From Desulfobulbus propionicus (GTDB taxonomy: Bacteria; Desulfobacterota; Desulfobulbia; Desulfobulbales; Desulfobulbaceae), in NCBI GenBank assembly GCA_002748755.1, contig PDTD01000016.1, forward strand, positions 36,230 to 100,229: a stretch of 64,000 bases of DNA, read 5' to 3'. The notes beneath the pieces were generated by a model. The model searched no databases. It was given only the letters and a program-made list of their open reading frames with translations, and was not told the DNA's origin. Shown here in pieces: positions 1 to 9,075 of this stretch. Made by a program: the position numbers and the translations under genes. Position 1 is the stretch's first letter; every line of letters starts with the position of its first letter.

Positions 1-424
1 CCAGGGTGCCATCGGCGTGGGCAGCGGCAATCATCACCTGAATCATTCTCAGGGACACATTCTGCTTGTCCGGTTCAGCTATAGTTGAATCCAGAACCTC
101 GGCAGGATTAGTCGGCATTGCCGGAGCCGCACCTGAAGGCAAAGGCGGAGGAGGGCTGGCATTGCTCGCAGAAACTGGTGGCGGCGGAGAGGGGTACCCT
201 CCGCCTGCGCTCCCTCCTGAAAGGGGTGGAGTTTTCTGCCGCTGTCGATAGATCTCATAGGCTCCGACCCCAAGCCCGATAATGGCCATCAAACCTTTTC
301 CTGTGGTAAGTTGATCAGTTACCGCCCCAAATCCTGTTTTTTTCTTGTTTTTACCTTTTTTGCCGTAACCGGTCCCGGTAATCTCTCCCAGCACCTTGCC
401 CAGAAGTTTTTCAGTATTGATCAT
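1..424 (-). CDS. TerB/DUF533-like membrane protein, 5' part (runs off left edge)
   Basis: Reading the minus strand from an ATG at 424-422 gives an uninterrupted 141-codon frame to the window edge, starting MINTEKLLGKVLGEITG. A hydrophobic segment (GLMAIIGLGVGAYEIYRQR, about residues 47-65) is followed by a long Pro/Gly/Ser/Ala-rich linker. The frame ends with MIQVMIAAAHADGTL, which resembles the start of the DUF533/TerB-like helical domain of YebE-type inner-membrane proteins. A GGGA lies 8 bases before the ATG. The C-terminal domain lies outside the window, so length and function cannot be judged. DUF533 proteins have no firmly established biochemical role. Family assignment is moderate; that the frame is a real gene is well supported by length and domain order. 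Confidence 0.72.
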   Translation of the reverse strand, partial: MINTEKLLGKVLGEITGTGYGKKGKNKKKTGFGAVTDQLTTGKGLMAIIGLGVGAYEIYRQRQKTPPLSGGSAGGGYPSPPPPVSASNASPPPPLPSGAAPAMPTNPAEVLDSTIAEPDKQNVSLRMIQVMIAAAHADGTL

Positions 425-558
425 GTCACATTTCCCAGTTGGAGCGCAATGCAAGCCGGAATCGGCTGCTACGCGCCTTTCTTTTATTATTTGCCCCCTA
501 CGGGTCAAGCAATGTTACCGTAGGCACTTCGTTACCAGGACTTCGAGGCAGAAGGCTG

Positions 559-777
559 CCCCGGATTGCTCATGCACTTTTTGTCTGATTTGAGAAGAAA
601 TACGTACAAACACGAGTGGATGATACCCGAAAGAGGTCTCCCATTTCGACGAAATGACTTCCAAAGGTCCGTGCAGACAGTATCATCTTCGTCAGCATTT
701 TGGCAACACATATAGCTAAAAGACAATGAGCTCCCAAGCGACTGAACCATGTTCACCCTCGGCTGATGAGGAACCCA
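559..777 (+). repeat. MITE-like intergenic repeat, copy A
   Basis: The left end CCCCGGATTGCTCATGCAC and the right end CGGCTGATGAGGAACCC form imperfect terminal inverted repeats. The element shares ordered internal blocks with the copy at 5076-5297: TTTTTGTCTGATTTGAGA near the left end, and CTTCGTCAGCATTTTGGC followed by AACACATA about two thirds in. It fills most of the gap between the DUF533-like gene and the SprA-like gene. The 111-codon minus-strand frame across it (532-867) shows no protein-like features and is taken as chance. Nothing else was recognised in 425-910. Confidence 0.7.
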
Positions 778-910
778 GACTACCACCCCGGCGAATTTGA
801 CCACCAACTGCGTACTACTTTTGTCATGGAAAATCCGGAACAGCCCAGGAAAAACCAGAGAAAGCACGCCTTAATCTTGATTCTTTCATCACTGATCCTT
901 TATAGTGTAT

Positions 911-1651
911 ATGAAAAAAAACACGGCAGATTCCATGCAGATCAATCAGCACCGACCATCTCACCTAACTATATCCGCTGGTAGACAGGCCTCTACCAAA
1001 CAGGCGTTGTATTTCCAGCAAACAAAACAGAGAAAACCTGCCAAGAGCCTGCCTCATGCGGGACAGGGAACAACAGAACAAGGTCCCGTCGCAGACCAGA
1101 TCACCTTGTCTTTTGAAGGGCAAGAAGCATCAAAACGAACTGCACACTTTGCAAAAACCATAGATTGTCACAAACCCATTCAGACAGACAGCCAGGAAGC
1201 TCTTTCCAACAAAGAGCGACAACGTATTCTGGAACTGCAGCGAACGGACAGAGAAGTCCGAGCCCACGAGCAGGCACATCTGGCCAAAGCTGGCCCCTAT
1301 GCTGCTGGCGGAATGACTTTTACCTATGCCCAGGGGCCGGACGGTAAACGTTATGCTATAGGAGGAGAAGTCCCCATCAACATGAGCGAGGAAGCCACGC
1401 CTGAAGAGACCGCCATCAAAATGCAAACCATACAACGTGCTGCTCTGGCACCCGTCAATCCGTCGGCGGCAGATCGGATGATAGCGACCCAGGCAGCTGT
1501 CAAAGAAAACATAGCCCGGATGGCAATGCGCAAAGAAAATGACGAGGAGCCCTCGGCTCCGGCGTCTGCCAGAACCAATGAACAGCACCCACAACAGCAG
1601 GTCAAGAGCTCCGATTCAAAAGAATATCGATCCCTGGACGTGACCATCTAA
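911..1651 (+). CDS. SprA-related putative metalloprotease (CJM1_0395-like)
   Basis: The N-terminal ~100 residues are polar and low in complexity. A conserved core follows: RTDREVRAHEQAHLA (about residues 115-129), then AGGMTFTYAQGPDGKRYAIG, GGEVPINMSEEATPEET and AALAPVNPSAADRMIA. This order is characteristic of the SprA-related family (PF12118), annotated as putative metalloproteases because of the HExxH-like HEQAH. No proteolytic activity is demonstrated to my knowledge. There is no signal peptide and no membrane segment. The start is uncertain: GTG at 905, ATG at 911 and ATG at 935 share the frame and none has a strong ribosome site; 911 is used here. The tail is Glu/Gln/Ser-rich and disordered-looking. 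Confidence 0.8.
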   Translation: MKKNTADSMQINQHRPSHLTISAGRQASTKQALYFQQTKQRKPAKSLPHAGQGTTEQGPVADQITLSFEGQEASKRTAHFAKTIDCHKPIQTDSQEALSNKERQRILELQRTDREVRAHEQAHLAKAGPYAAGGMTFTYAQGPDGKRYAIGGEVPINMSEEATPEETAIKMQTIQRAALAPVNPSAADRMIATQAAVKENIARMAMRKENDEEPSAPASARTNEQHPQQQVKSSDSKEYRSLDVTI

Positions 1652-1718
1652 CCATTGAGAGGCCTGCAGACGGTAACGCCACCCCAACCTCACAGTCCTT
1701 AAAAGGAACAACACCCAT

Positions 1719-3029
1719 ATGCCCCATCGACAATTCAACCAAGAATTTTGCAACTTTCTCAGCCGTTCGACAACCCCTTATCATGCTGTCAAAAATTGCG
1801 AAAGGATCTTAGAGGCAGCCGGTTATACACCTCTTTATGAATCACACCCTTGGAGCAATCCGGCTCCTGGCAGATACTATGTCACCCGCAACGGTACAAG
1901 CCTGATAGGATTTCAAATACAGGATACCTGCACCTCTTTGCGTATGGCCGGAGCCCATACCGACAGCCCCACTCTACGGGTAAAACCAAATCCCCTGTAC
2001 CGCAATAACGGTTATCTCCAGTTGGGGGTCGAGGTTTACGGCGGCGCGTTGCTTACCCCTTGGTTTGACCGGGACCTTTCCATGGCAGGACGGGTAACCT
2101 GGCACAACGGAAATGCCCGCCTTTGCTCCAGCCTGATCGATTTTCGCCGTCCCATAGCCCTCATCCCAAGTCTGGCTATCCATCTGGATCGTGATGCCAA
2201 TACCAACAAAACAGTGAACAGGCAAAACGATCTGGTGCCGATTATCATGCTGGGTGAGACAGAACAGGCAACAGACTTCATCCAGGTACTCAAGGAACAG
2301 CTCTGCAGGGAACATGCAGGATGTGAACAGGCAAAGCCCGTTGATTTCGACCTTTTCCTTTACGACACCCAGGCGCCCGCAGTGATCGGTTTGCAGGAAG
2401 AATTTATCAGCGCTGCACGCCTGGACAACCTGCTCTCCTGCTACTGCATCGTCCAGGCTGCGGTGCAGAACGACAATACGGAAAATGTACTGTTTGTCCT
2501 CAATGACCACGAAGAGGTCGGCTCTGTATCGACCAGCGGGGCGCAGGGCCCGTTTTTGCGTTCCATACTCTCCCGCCTGTATCCCAAGCCTGCTCATCGT
2601 GATCGTATACTGCATGGTTCGATGCTTGTTTCCGTGGACAACGCCCATGCGGTCCACCCCAACTTTGCCACAAAACACGAGCCTCACCACCTGCCGAAAC
2701 TCAACGGCGGCCCGGTCATTAAAAAGAATGCCAACCAACGGTATGCAAGTGATGGTACCACTGCCGGCCTATTTAAACTGCTCTGCAGGCACAATGCCGT
2801 ACCTGTGCAGGAGTTTGTCATGCGTAATGATATGGCTTGCGGCTCAACCATTGGGCCACTCACCTCGGCGGCAATCGGCATACCGACCATTGATATCGGA
2901 GCCCCTCAACTGGCCATGCACTCCATCCGGGAGACCATTGGCAGTCTGGACGGCTTGTATTTGGAAAAGATATTAACAGCTTTTTTTAACACACAGGCAG
3001 ACAGACTGACCTGTGCTGAAGTTTCCTGA
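1719..3029 (+). CDS. apeB: M18 family aminopeptidase
   Basis: A 436-residue protein of normal length for the M18 (aspartyl aminopeptidase) family. These cytoplasmic di-zinc exopeptidases remove N-terminal residues, preferably acidic ones, from peptides. All metal-site and catalytic blocks are present: AGAHTDSPTLRVKP (H80, D82), ARLDNLLS (D236), NDHEEVGS (D263, E265, E266), SVDNAHAVHPN (D307) and IGAPQLAMHS (H401). The start ATG at 1719 has AAGGA about 12 bases upstream and matches the usual N-terminus. The gene stands alone between the SprA-like gene and the serine hydrolase gene. A hairpin and repeat fragment directly follow its stop codon. Confidence 0.95.
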   Translation: MPHRQFNQEFCNFLSRSTTPYHAVKNCERILEAAGYTPLYESHPWSNPAPGRYYVTRNGTSLIGFQIQDTCTSLRMAGAHTDSPTLRVKPNPLYRNNGYLQLGVEVYGGALLTPWFDRDLSMAGRVTWHNGNARLCSSLIDFRRPIALIPSLAIHLDRDANTNKTVNRQNDLVPIIMLGETEQATDFIQVLKEQLCREHAGCEQAKPVDFDLFLYDTQAPAVIGLQEEFISAARLDNLLSCYCIVQAAVQNDNTENVLFVLNDHEEVGSVSTSGAQGPFLRSILSRLYPKPAHRDRILHGSMLVSVDNAHAVHPNFATKHEPHHLPKLNGGPVIKKNANQRYASDGTTAGLFKLLCRHNAVPVQEFVMRNDMACGSTIGPLTSAAIGIPTIDIGAPQLAMHSIRETIGSLDGLYLEKILTAFFNTQADRLTCAEVS

Positions 3030-3075
3030 TTTTGTCTTTATTCTCAAATGAGACAAAATGTTCATGAGAAACCCG
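3026..3075 (-). repeat. MITE-like repeat, solo left-end fragment (copy B); also a possible terminator
   Basis: Read on the minus strand, this is CTCGGGTTTCTCATGAAC followed by ATTTTGTCTCATTTGAGA, the same outer end and inner block as the full copies at 5076 and 24855. No opposite end was found nearby, so it looks like a truncated copy. Its TTTTGTCT...AGACAAAA palindrome (3028-3056) begins at the stop codon of the M18 aminopeptidase gene and could act as a transcription-terminating hairpin for that gene, although it lacks a long T run. Confidence 0.6.
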
Positions 3076-3315
3076 AGCTTGCATGTACACCAAAAGGCAG
3101 TCCCCTCCCACTACCTCCTGGATACGCAAAACCGACTCAACTGGAGCCCCTTTGTGCTCACCTATTAGCTCTGCCAATACCTTTTTCTGAGAAGGAATAC
3201 TTTTCGTCCGTCTCTCCCCATTGCAGTTTTACTTTAGTATCTAATCTGCTATACTCACAGCAACATACAGCCTTTCACCCAAAAGCTTTCAAAGTACAAC
3301 ACGCCTTTTAGGACC

Positions 3316-4980
3316 ATGCCTGTCTTTGTCAACCACTTTTTCCTTTTACTGGCCATTTTCTCAACTCTACACCTGCTTTCGCCTGCCATAGCCCATGCAG
3401 CAAGAACGTATGACGTGGCCTACACCTGGGACAGAAATCTTGACAATGTCCTGGATTACAAAACAGAATTAGAGAAACTTCTTTCTCCTGCGATCAGCAA
3501 GCACCTCAAGGTTGTTAAAAAGGGTTCTGAATATGGTATTATCTACGACTGCAACAAGTCAGGTGTCGATATTGTCAAGGTCATTATCCGTCAAGGTCAA
3601 CTCCTGAGGGAGGCCGGACTTGATAGCGCCATCGCCATACAGGACAAAGGCTACCATGAATTATTCAATGTCAGTTATGGGTACGGACCAAACCTGGGGG
3701 CCATGAAAAAAAACTATGCAAAAGTTTATCAATATCTGGGGAAATCAGTCGGCAGACACCTCTATATTGAGCAGGATCCAAAAGGGAACTATTTCCTGGT
3801 ATATCGACGACATGGAGATCGCTCCTCCACCATAACAGTAGCCAAAAGGCATGGCAGACTGTTACAAAAAAAAGGCATTCAGACCAGCATCACCGCAGAA
3901 CACAACAATCCTGTCGTTTTTGGCGAATCCAGCTATCTCCACATTGGGGAGCAGAATGCGTCGCGCAATGGGCTCACAGAACAGGCTGTGCAAAAAATCA
4001 AACAATCACTTAAAGTTGCCGAGAAAAACAGCACCATCTCCAAGCAGGAGGAAAAAGCCTTTACCCAGGCGCCTATCATCTTGTATCCGGGAAACATGAA
4101 AATCGCCGTACACGCTCGTGCGCACGGTACAAATTCCTATAAAGGCATTATTCCGGCACCTCGCCTTTCCAGCACCCAGGAGGGACTCAAGCGAGCCGCC
4201 GGTTCCCTCATGGAAAAGGACGTCGAACGGTACATAAAACAGCTTCGTCGAAAAGGCCAACTTAGGGGTGACGAAAAAACAGGCTGGATGGTGTATGACC
4301 TCAACCGCAATGTCAGTTTGGTGGACATTAACGCTGACCGTTCCTTTCAGGCAGCTAGTATGATTAAACCGTTTGTTGCCCTGGCGTTTTTTCACAAAGT
4401 TCAACAAGGACAACTCAAATATGGCCCCAAGAGCAGGCGGCAAATGGAGGCGATGATCCAGCGCAGCTCCAATTCTGCAACCAATTGGGTCATGCGGCAG
4501 GTAGGCGGCCCTTCAAGCTGCCAGCGTTTACTGTTAAAACAGTACCGTCATCTCTTTAAGAATCTCGTGATCGTCGAATACATTCCCGCTGGAGGACGCA
4601 CCTATCGGAACAAGGCAATGCCCTCTGATTATGTCCGCTTTCTCCGTGCGCTTTGGAACAAGGAGCTGCCTTATGGGAAGGAGATTCGGCGGCTCATGTC
4701 TTTACCTGGCCGTGACCGTCTGTATTACGGTACCCCCATTCCTCAAGGCACCCTGGTATACAATAAAACCGGCACCACGGCACACCTATGCGGCGATATG
4801 GGCATTCTTGTCCCCCAAACTAAAAGTGGCAGCAGGTATCCCTATGCCATTGTCGGTATCATTGAACGCAGTTCGCGACCTTCCAACTACAAACAGTGGA
4901 TGCAGTCCAGAGGGAGCGTCATCAGAAAAATATCCACGCTGGTATACCAAAATTTGAAGAAAAAACATGCACTGAAATAA
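3316..4980 (+). CDS. Periplasmic serine hydrolase, class A beta-lactamase-like fold
   Basis: The precursor has 554 residues, with a signal peptide ending near residue 28 (AIAHA). Residues about 40-195 contain two similar segments, each ending in a REAGLDSAIAI- or QKKGIQTSITAE-like motif; they look like tandem SPOR-like modules. After a linker (about 200-300), the C-terminal half has the serine beta-lactamase/PBP signatures: SMIK (S348, K351), RSSN (S384, N386) and KTGTT (K484). The family includes beta-lactamases and peptidoglycan-directed enzymes. The Glu166 motif of true class A lactamases is not evident, and the N-terminal modules suggest a cell-wall role rather than drug resistance; this is inference. 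The gene is monocistronic, and copy C of the repeat family lies about 100 bp downstream. Confidence 0.82.
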   Translation: MPVFVNHFFLLLAIFSTLHLLSPAIAHAARTYDVAYTWDRNLDNVLDYKTELEKLLSPAISKHLKVVKKGSEYGIIYDCNKSGVDIVKVIIRQGQLLREAGLDSAIAIQDKGYHELFNVSYGYGPNLGAMKKNYAKVYQYLGKSVGRHLYIEQDPKGNYFLVYRRHGDRSSTITVAKRHGRLLQKKGIQTSITAEHNNPVVFGESSYLHIGEQNASRNGLTEQAVQKIKQSLKVAEKNSTISKQEEKAFTQAPIILYPGNMKIAVHARAHGTNSYKGIIPAPRLSSTQEGLKRAAGSLMEKDVERYIKQLRRKGQLRGDEKTGWMVYDLNRNVSLVDINADRSFQAASMIKPFVALAFFHKVQQGQLKYGPKSRRQMEAMIQRSSNSATNWVMRQVGGPSSCQRLLLKQYRHLFKNLVIVEYIPAGGRTYRNKAMPSDYVRFLRALWNKELPYGKEIRRLMSLPGRDRLYYGTPIPQGTLVYNKTGTTAHLCGDMGILVPQTKSGSRYPYAIVGIIERSSRPSNYKQWMQSRGSVIRKISTLVYQNLKKKHALK

Positions 4981-5075
4981 GGCGCTAAACGATTACCATC
5001 GCCCTCTTTTTATCCTGCAACTTTTTCCTGGGCAGGCCACTAAGCGCCCTACCTTTTTCAAGACCCTGGTTCTAT

Positions 5076-5297
5076 CCCGGATTTCTCATGAACTGTTTTT
5101 TCATTTGAGAATAAACAAACAAAAACAGTTGGATGTGATATCCATAAGTCGGCTAAATTCTCAATGCACTCTGCGCCAACGCTCAGCCCAGGCTCTCTCA
5201 TCTTCGGCAGTGTTTGGGCAACACATACGCTCAAGAATAATGCCTTACCAACAACTCCTCAAACCTGGTACCACCTGAACTGATGAGCAATCCGGGC
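5076..5297 (+). repeat. MITE-like intergenic repeat, copy C (reference copy)
   Basis: This is the best-preserved copy, used here as reference. The left end CCCGGATTTCTCATGAAC mirrors the right end GAACTGATGAGCAATCCGGG. Inside are a strong stem (AACTGTTTTT...AAAAACAGTT, 5090-5130), a CAGCCCAGGC block, and TCTTCGGCAGTGTTTGGGC followed by AACACATA. It occupies most of the 343-base gap between two convergent genes (serine hydrolase and lytic transglycosylase), so it may also separate their 3' ends. The left flank is TA; the right flank is not. Confidence 0.75.
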
Positions 5298-5323
5298 CAA
5301 CTCGGGTACCACGTTCCGATCTG

Positions 5324-6547
5324 CTACCTGGCAATCAGCTTCAAGAAATCCTGATCAGCTTCCCCGGTCTGTCGTTTCCCATGCAGACGCTGAACAAGAC
5401 GAATCGCCCGCTTGGTCTCTTTGCCAATGGAGCCATCAATCTCACCATTGTAGTACCCCAACTCCTTAAGGCGTCTTTGTAATGCAAATTTTTCTTCAAT
5501 ATCGAGCGATCCAGGGGGTCTTGGCCAGGACTGTACCAGCCCCTTGCCACCGGCAAGACGATCAGCAAGCATGCCAACGGCCAAGGCATAAAAATCAGAA
5601 TTATTGTAGCGTTTAAGAACAAAAAAATTACGCAGCATGAGAAAAGCAGGTCCGTTTGGGCCGGCAGGGAACCTGAGTTCCGCCCTGTCGTCGGGTCGGG
5701 GGAAAAGTCGGTGAGCCGTACGGACAAAACCCATCTGCTGCCACTGTTTTAGGGTTCTGGTCTGCCCCTTGTACAGGATCCCGTTGGCTGGGGCAAGCAC
5801 CTCATAGCCCCATGTTTTCCCAGTCTGCCAGCCATTCTCAGCAAGTAAATTGGCTGCGGTTGCCAGGGCATCGGAAACAGTGTTCCAAATATCCCGTCGT
5901 CCATCCCCATTCATATCCACGCCATAGGCAAGATAACTGGTAGGAATAAACTGGGTATGTCCCATGGCACCTGCCCATGACCCCGTGAGCCCTGCCAGCC
6001 CCACATCGCCAGCCTGCACAATCTTCAGGGCGGCTACAAGTTGGGTTCGGGCATACTTGGCACGTTTTTTATCCGCATACGCCAAGGTGGCCAGGGCTTG
6101 GGGAATATAATGCAGTCGGGATTTCTTTTTCAGGACCCTACCGTAACTGGTTTCCATAGACCAGATGGCGAGAATCACCTCCGAACGTACACCGAACTTT
6201 TTCTCCACGCTTTGCAGGGTTTGGCGATGCAATTGGTGCATATTATGACCTGTTTGGATTGAACGAGGATTGACACGTGCGTCCAGGTAGTTCCAGATTG
6301 TGGATTTGAATTCAGGTTGATAATGTGCCTTGGCGAGCACCCTGGGATCAGGGTAATGTACCTGAGCAAAGGCCCTGTCATAAGTAGATCGTGAAATGCC
6401 CTGTTCAGCAGCCGTCGTATAAAAATCATTGAGCCACTGCTGGAACGACTGTTCGCCAGCGAAACCTTTCTGGCTCCCCTGGAGGAACAGGATCAAAAAA
6501 AAGACTGCGGTCAAAAAACCGTACCCTCTCTGCTTTGAATGTAGCAT
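5324..6547 (-). CDS. mltB: Lytic murein transglycosylase, MltB type, with peptidoglycan-binding domain
   Basis: A 407-residue exported protein with a signal peptide (residues 1-30, hydrophobic core about 12-22, cleavage near GFA). The SLT_2/MltB catalytic domain follows, with the general acid in AIWSMETSYGRV (E132), then AGAMGHTQFIPTSYLAYG and DMNGDGRRDIWN. A C-terminal PG_binding_1 domain covers about residues 350-407 (LKELGYYNGEIDG, ETKRAI). Such enzymes cleave the MurNAc-GlcNAc bond to 1,6-anhydro ends during wall turnover. No lipobox cysteine is present, so the product is probably soluble in the periplasm rather than lipid-anchored as in E. coli MltB. It is a single gene facing the serine hydrolase gene. 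Confidence 0.93.
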   Translation of the reverse strand: MLHSKQRGYGFLTAVFFLILFLQGSQKGFAGEQSFQQWLNDFYTTAAEQGISRSTYDRAFAQVHYPDPRVLAKAHYQPEFKSTIWNYLDARVNPRSIQTGHNMHQLHRQTLQSVEKKFGVRSEVILAIWSMETSYGRVLKKKSRLHYIPQALATLAYADKKRAKYARTQLVAALKIVQAGDVGLAGLTGSWAGAMGHTQFIPTSYLAYGVDMNGDGRRDIWNTVSDALATAANLLAENGWQTGKTWGYEVLAPANGILYKGQTRTLKQWQQMGFVRTAHRLFPRPDDRAELRFPAGPNGPAFLMLRNFFVLKRYNNSDFYALAVGMLADRLAGGKGLVQSWPRPPGSLDIEEKFALQRRLKELGYYNGEIDGSIGKETKRAIRLVQRLHGKRQTGEADQDFLKLIAR

Positions 6548-6889
6548 ATCGTGTACTACCCTTCTATGAATTGTTTTTTACCCAAACTCCAAAAAGAGTA
6601 CCGCATAACCAGCAAATTGAAAAGTTCTTTGGAAACGGATAGCCAGAGACTTCGGCCAATCGATGCCAACAACTGACAATACAACACAAGGGGGAAAGCA
6701 CCTCGTGTTTTTCCTTGTGAGGCCGCACGGCCTGCCCCAGCTTAAACGGTCACCTTTTCCCCATAGCCCCACTTCCTTATTATGAAAAAATATGCCCAGA
6801 TCACAACACAAGGCCTGCAGATCTTGTCAGCTCCCCGAATGTCTCAGGACTACTCTGGAGGAGTAAAAATACTATAATAGAAAAACAGT
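6548..6889. other. Intergenic region, no gene recognised
   Basis: About 340 bases upstream of the lytic transglycosylase gene. Short frames on both strands lack protein-like composition, ribosome sites or recognisable motifs. It presumably holds the promoter of the minus-strand transglycosylase gene, but no clear -35/-10 pair was found. Confidence 0.5.
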
Positions 6890-7102
6890 TAACCCATATT
6901 TCTCATGAATAGTTTGTTTTATTTGATAAAACATACATACAAACAGATGTCTGTAGTGCCCTTGAGTGGTCTTAAAAGTGCATACACCAAAAATCAACCC
7001 AGGCGGCACCGTCTTCCGCCGTGTTTTGATAGAAGAGAGGGTACTCTCAGGCACTGCCAAGATCTTTGCATCTGGCACCGCCTGAGCCGGTGGAAAATCC
7101 GT
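6890..7102 (+). repeat. MITE-like intergenic repeat, copy D
   Basis: The left end ACCCATATTTCTCATGAATA and the right end CGCCTGAGCCGGTGGAAAATCCG match the family ends. TTAA sits at the left boundary. The left-arm stem is kept with its own sequence (GTTTGT...ACAAAC, about 6912-6944), unlike the stems of copies C and G. The middle is more diverged than in copies C and H, but keeps a CAACCCAGGCGGC block similar to the CAGCCCAGGC of the others. It lies about 360 bases upstream of the homocysteine operon. Confidence 0.65.
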
Positions 7103-7462
7103 CAAGAGCAAACAGCGTGGAACGATCACTCTCGGAAAAATCTTTTTTTCCCTGAAAGATAACTTGTCTGACTGCTCACCAAAAAATCAAGCCTTTTTTC
7201 AAACAAGAGGTTATTTTTCAACAATAGAGATACAAAAATACCGGAATCGATACCAACTAGCTCTCTTTTACCAGCCTTTTAGGTAGGCCGCACCTTGCTG
7301 TTTTTGCCGAGACAGCCTATACTGCACCTCCAAAGGAGAGGCATAGCTGGTATCAACCTGAAAAAAATTTCGACCAAGCGGTAGAGGCTTGTGCATACCA
7401 TTCGTGCCGTGCGATCAGACAGTCCCTGTGGGGACACTGTTTCAGAGAGTGGAGTTTGCTGG

Positions 7463-8659
7463 ATGTCAAAAACGTATGACGAAATAAACGAAAAAATCTC
7501 GGCCGGTAAAGCAGTGGTTCTTACGGCAGAAGAAGTTATAGCGTATGTGGATAAAAAAGGTTTGGAAAAAGCTGCCGCAGAAATTGATGTGGTCACCACA
7601 GCGACTTTCGGGCCCATGTGTTCTTCGGGCTGTTTTCTCAATTTTGGGCATAGTACGCCCAAAATACGCATCTCAGAAGCCTGGATAGAAGATGTCAGGG
7701 CCTATTGCGGTATCGCAGCTGTGGACGTCTACCTGGGTGCGACCGAATTACGGCACAGTGACCCGGCCAACATGTACTTTCCCGGCGAATTCCGATACGG
7801 AGGCGGTCATGTTATTGAGGATCTGGTAGCAGGCAAACAGCTGCAGTTGTTTGGACTCTCCTACGGCACTGATGAATACCCACGCCGCGAAATCCGGACC
7901 ATGTTCAACATTCATGACCTCAATCAGGCCATTATGACCAATCCCCGCAACTGTTATCAAAATTACAACGTGGCCATCAACACCTCGGAAAAAACCATCT
8001 ACACCTACCTTGGTATCCTCAAACCCCGCATGCGCAACCTGACGTACAGTTCCGCCGGACAACTCTCACCTCTGCTAAACGATCCCTTGTACCAGACTAT
8101 TGGTATCGGCACCTCTATCTGGCTGGCCGGAGCACAAGGCATAGTGTATGCAGAAGGAACCCAGCACTGTTCACTTGTTGAGCGGGGTGAAAACGACGTC
8201 CCTGTTGAAGGGGCAGGAACCCTGGCGCTTACCGCAGACATGAAAAAAATGTCTGCGGAGTTCGTTCGCGGGCTTAGCCTCAAAGGATATGGTGTCTCAC
8301 TGGCTCTTGGTGTGGGTATCCCCATCCCCATACTCAATGAAGAAATCCTGAGGCGGACCACAGTTCGCGACAGAGATATATCAGCCTGTATTATTGATTA
8401 TGCCTACGATTACCCCCAAAAAACAGGTAAAGTGCTCCAACAGTGTACCTATGAGCAACTCAGAAGCGGTACCGTGGAAATAGAAGGCCGTGCTGTCAAA
8501 GTTTCTTCCATGTCATCCTACAGCAAGGCCTTGAAAATATGTGAGCTGCTCAAAGCAGAGATTCAGAGCGGTACCTTTCTCCTTTCTGTGCCCAGCCGAC
8601 GGCTTCCAGGTAATCAGGGTATGCAGCCGCTCAACATACAGGGGCCGTCAAAATGGTAA
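7463..8659 (+). CDS. Homocysteine biosynthesis protein (DUF39/HcyBio, aspartate-semialdehyde sulfurtransferase type)
   Basis: A 398-residue protein starting at ATG 7463 with GGAG 8 bases upstream; the frame extends farther up, but that part lacks similarity. It matches the COG1900/DUF39 family, shown in methanogens (MA1821) to take part in reducing aspartate semialdehyde to homocysteine with sulfide as sulfur source. Visible blocks: TTATFGPMCSSGCFLNFGHS (C53, C57), YLGATELRHSDP, YGTDEYPRREI, NPRNCYQNYNVAIN and SSAGQLSPLLNDP. As I recall the family, the YGTD block usually continues with Cys (YGTDCYP); here it is Glu138. The stop overlaps the next start, so the NIL-ferredoxin partner is translationally coupled. 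Confidence 0.9.
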   Translation: MSKTYDEINEKISAGKAVVLTAEEVIAYVDKKGLEKAAAEIDVVTTATFGPMCSSGCFLNFGHSTPKIRISEAWIEDVRAYCGIAAVDVYLGATELRHSDPANMYFPGEFRYGGGHVIEDLVAGKQLQLFGLSYGTDEYPRREIRTMFNIHDLNQAIMTNPRNCYQNYNVAINTSEKTIYTYLGILKPRMRNLTYSSAGQLSPLLNDPLYQTIGIGTSIWLAGAQGIVYAEGTQHCSLVERGENDVPVEGAGTLALTADMKKMSAEFVRGLSLKGYGVSLALGVGIPIPILNEEILRRTTVRDRDISACIIDYAYDYPQKTGKVLQQCTYEQLRSGTVEIEGRAVKVSSMSSYSKALKICELLKAEIQSGTFLLSVPSRRLPGNQGMQPLNIQGPSKW

Positions 8660-9063
8660 ACAAGAAAATTTATCTCTACTTTCCCAAAAGTGAAACGGAT
8701 AAGCCCATTGTCTGTCAGTTGGTCCGTGACTACGATCTAACCATCAACATTTTCCGGGCCCAAGTCACCCCGGAAGAGGAAGGGTATCTTTCCCTGGAAG
8801 TGACCGGCACCGAAGAAAACATGGCTCAGGCCTTTGAGTATCTGCAACAATTTGATGTCATCATCCACGCAGGCAACAAAGGCGTCCATTGGGATGACCA
8901 AAGGTGTACCCATTGCGGCAATTGCATCGCCCACTGTCCTACCGGGGCACTCTTTTTTACAGACCAGACAACCCGGGAGGTCTGCTTTGATGAAGAAAAA
9001 TGCATTGAATGCCTTTCCTGTATAACCAACTGTCCCTTCGGTGTTTGCTCTTCAGCTTTTTAG
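8653..9063 (+). CDS. NIL-domain ferredoxin, partner of the DUF39 homocysteine enzyme
   Basis: 136 residues. Residues 1-75 fit the NIL domain, a small ligand-binding fold often found in methionine-related proteins. A 2[4Fe-4S] ferredoxin follows: CTHCGNCIAHCP (C85, C88, C91, C95) and CIECLSCITNCP (C117, C120, C123, C127). Its counterpart in methanogens (MA1822) works with the DUF39 protein in sulfide incorporation, probably supplying electrons or sulfur-handling clusters. The ATG overlaps the upstream stop codon by 7 bases, and the UPF0280 gene follows after 12 bases, which supports a three-gene operon. Confidence 0.9.
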   Translation: MVNKKIYLYFPKSETDKPIVCQLVRDYDLTINIFRAQVTPEEEGYLSLEVTGTEENMAQAFEYLQQFDVIIHAGNKGVHWDDQRCTHCGNCIAHCPTGALFFTDQTTREVCFDEEKCIECLSCITNCPFGVCSSAF

Positions 9064-9075
9064 CACAGTGCAGCC

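Noticed and set aside
532-867. 111-codon minus-strand open frame
   Set aside because: It lies almost wholly within repeat copy A; there is no ribosome site or protein-like motif, and the family's other copies do not keep the frame.
6905-7162. 85-codon plus-strand frame starting in repeat copy D
   Set aside because: The frame follows repeat sequence, not a conserved protein; equivalent frames are not present in the other repeat copies.
7418-7441. Hairpin (CAGTCCC...GGGAC ACTG) upstream of the homocysteine operon, considered as a SAM or SAH riboswitch
   Set aside because: Neither the core helices nor conserved nucleotides of known SAM or SAH riboswitch classes are visible; only a short palindrome.
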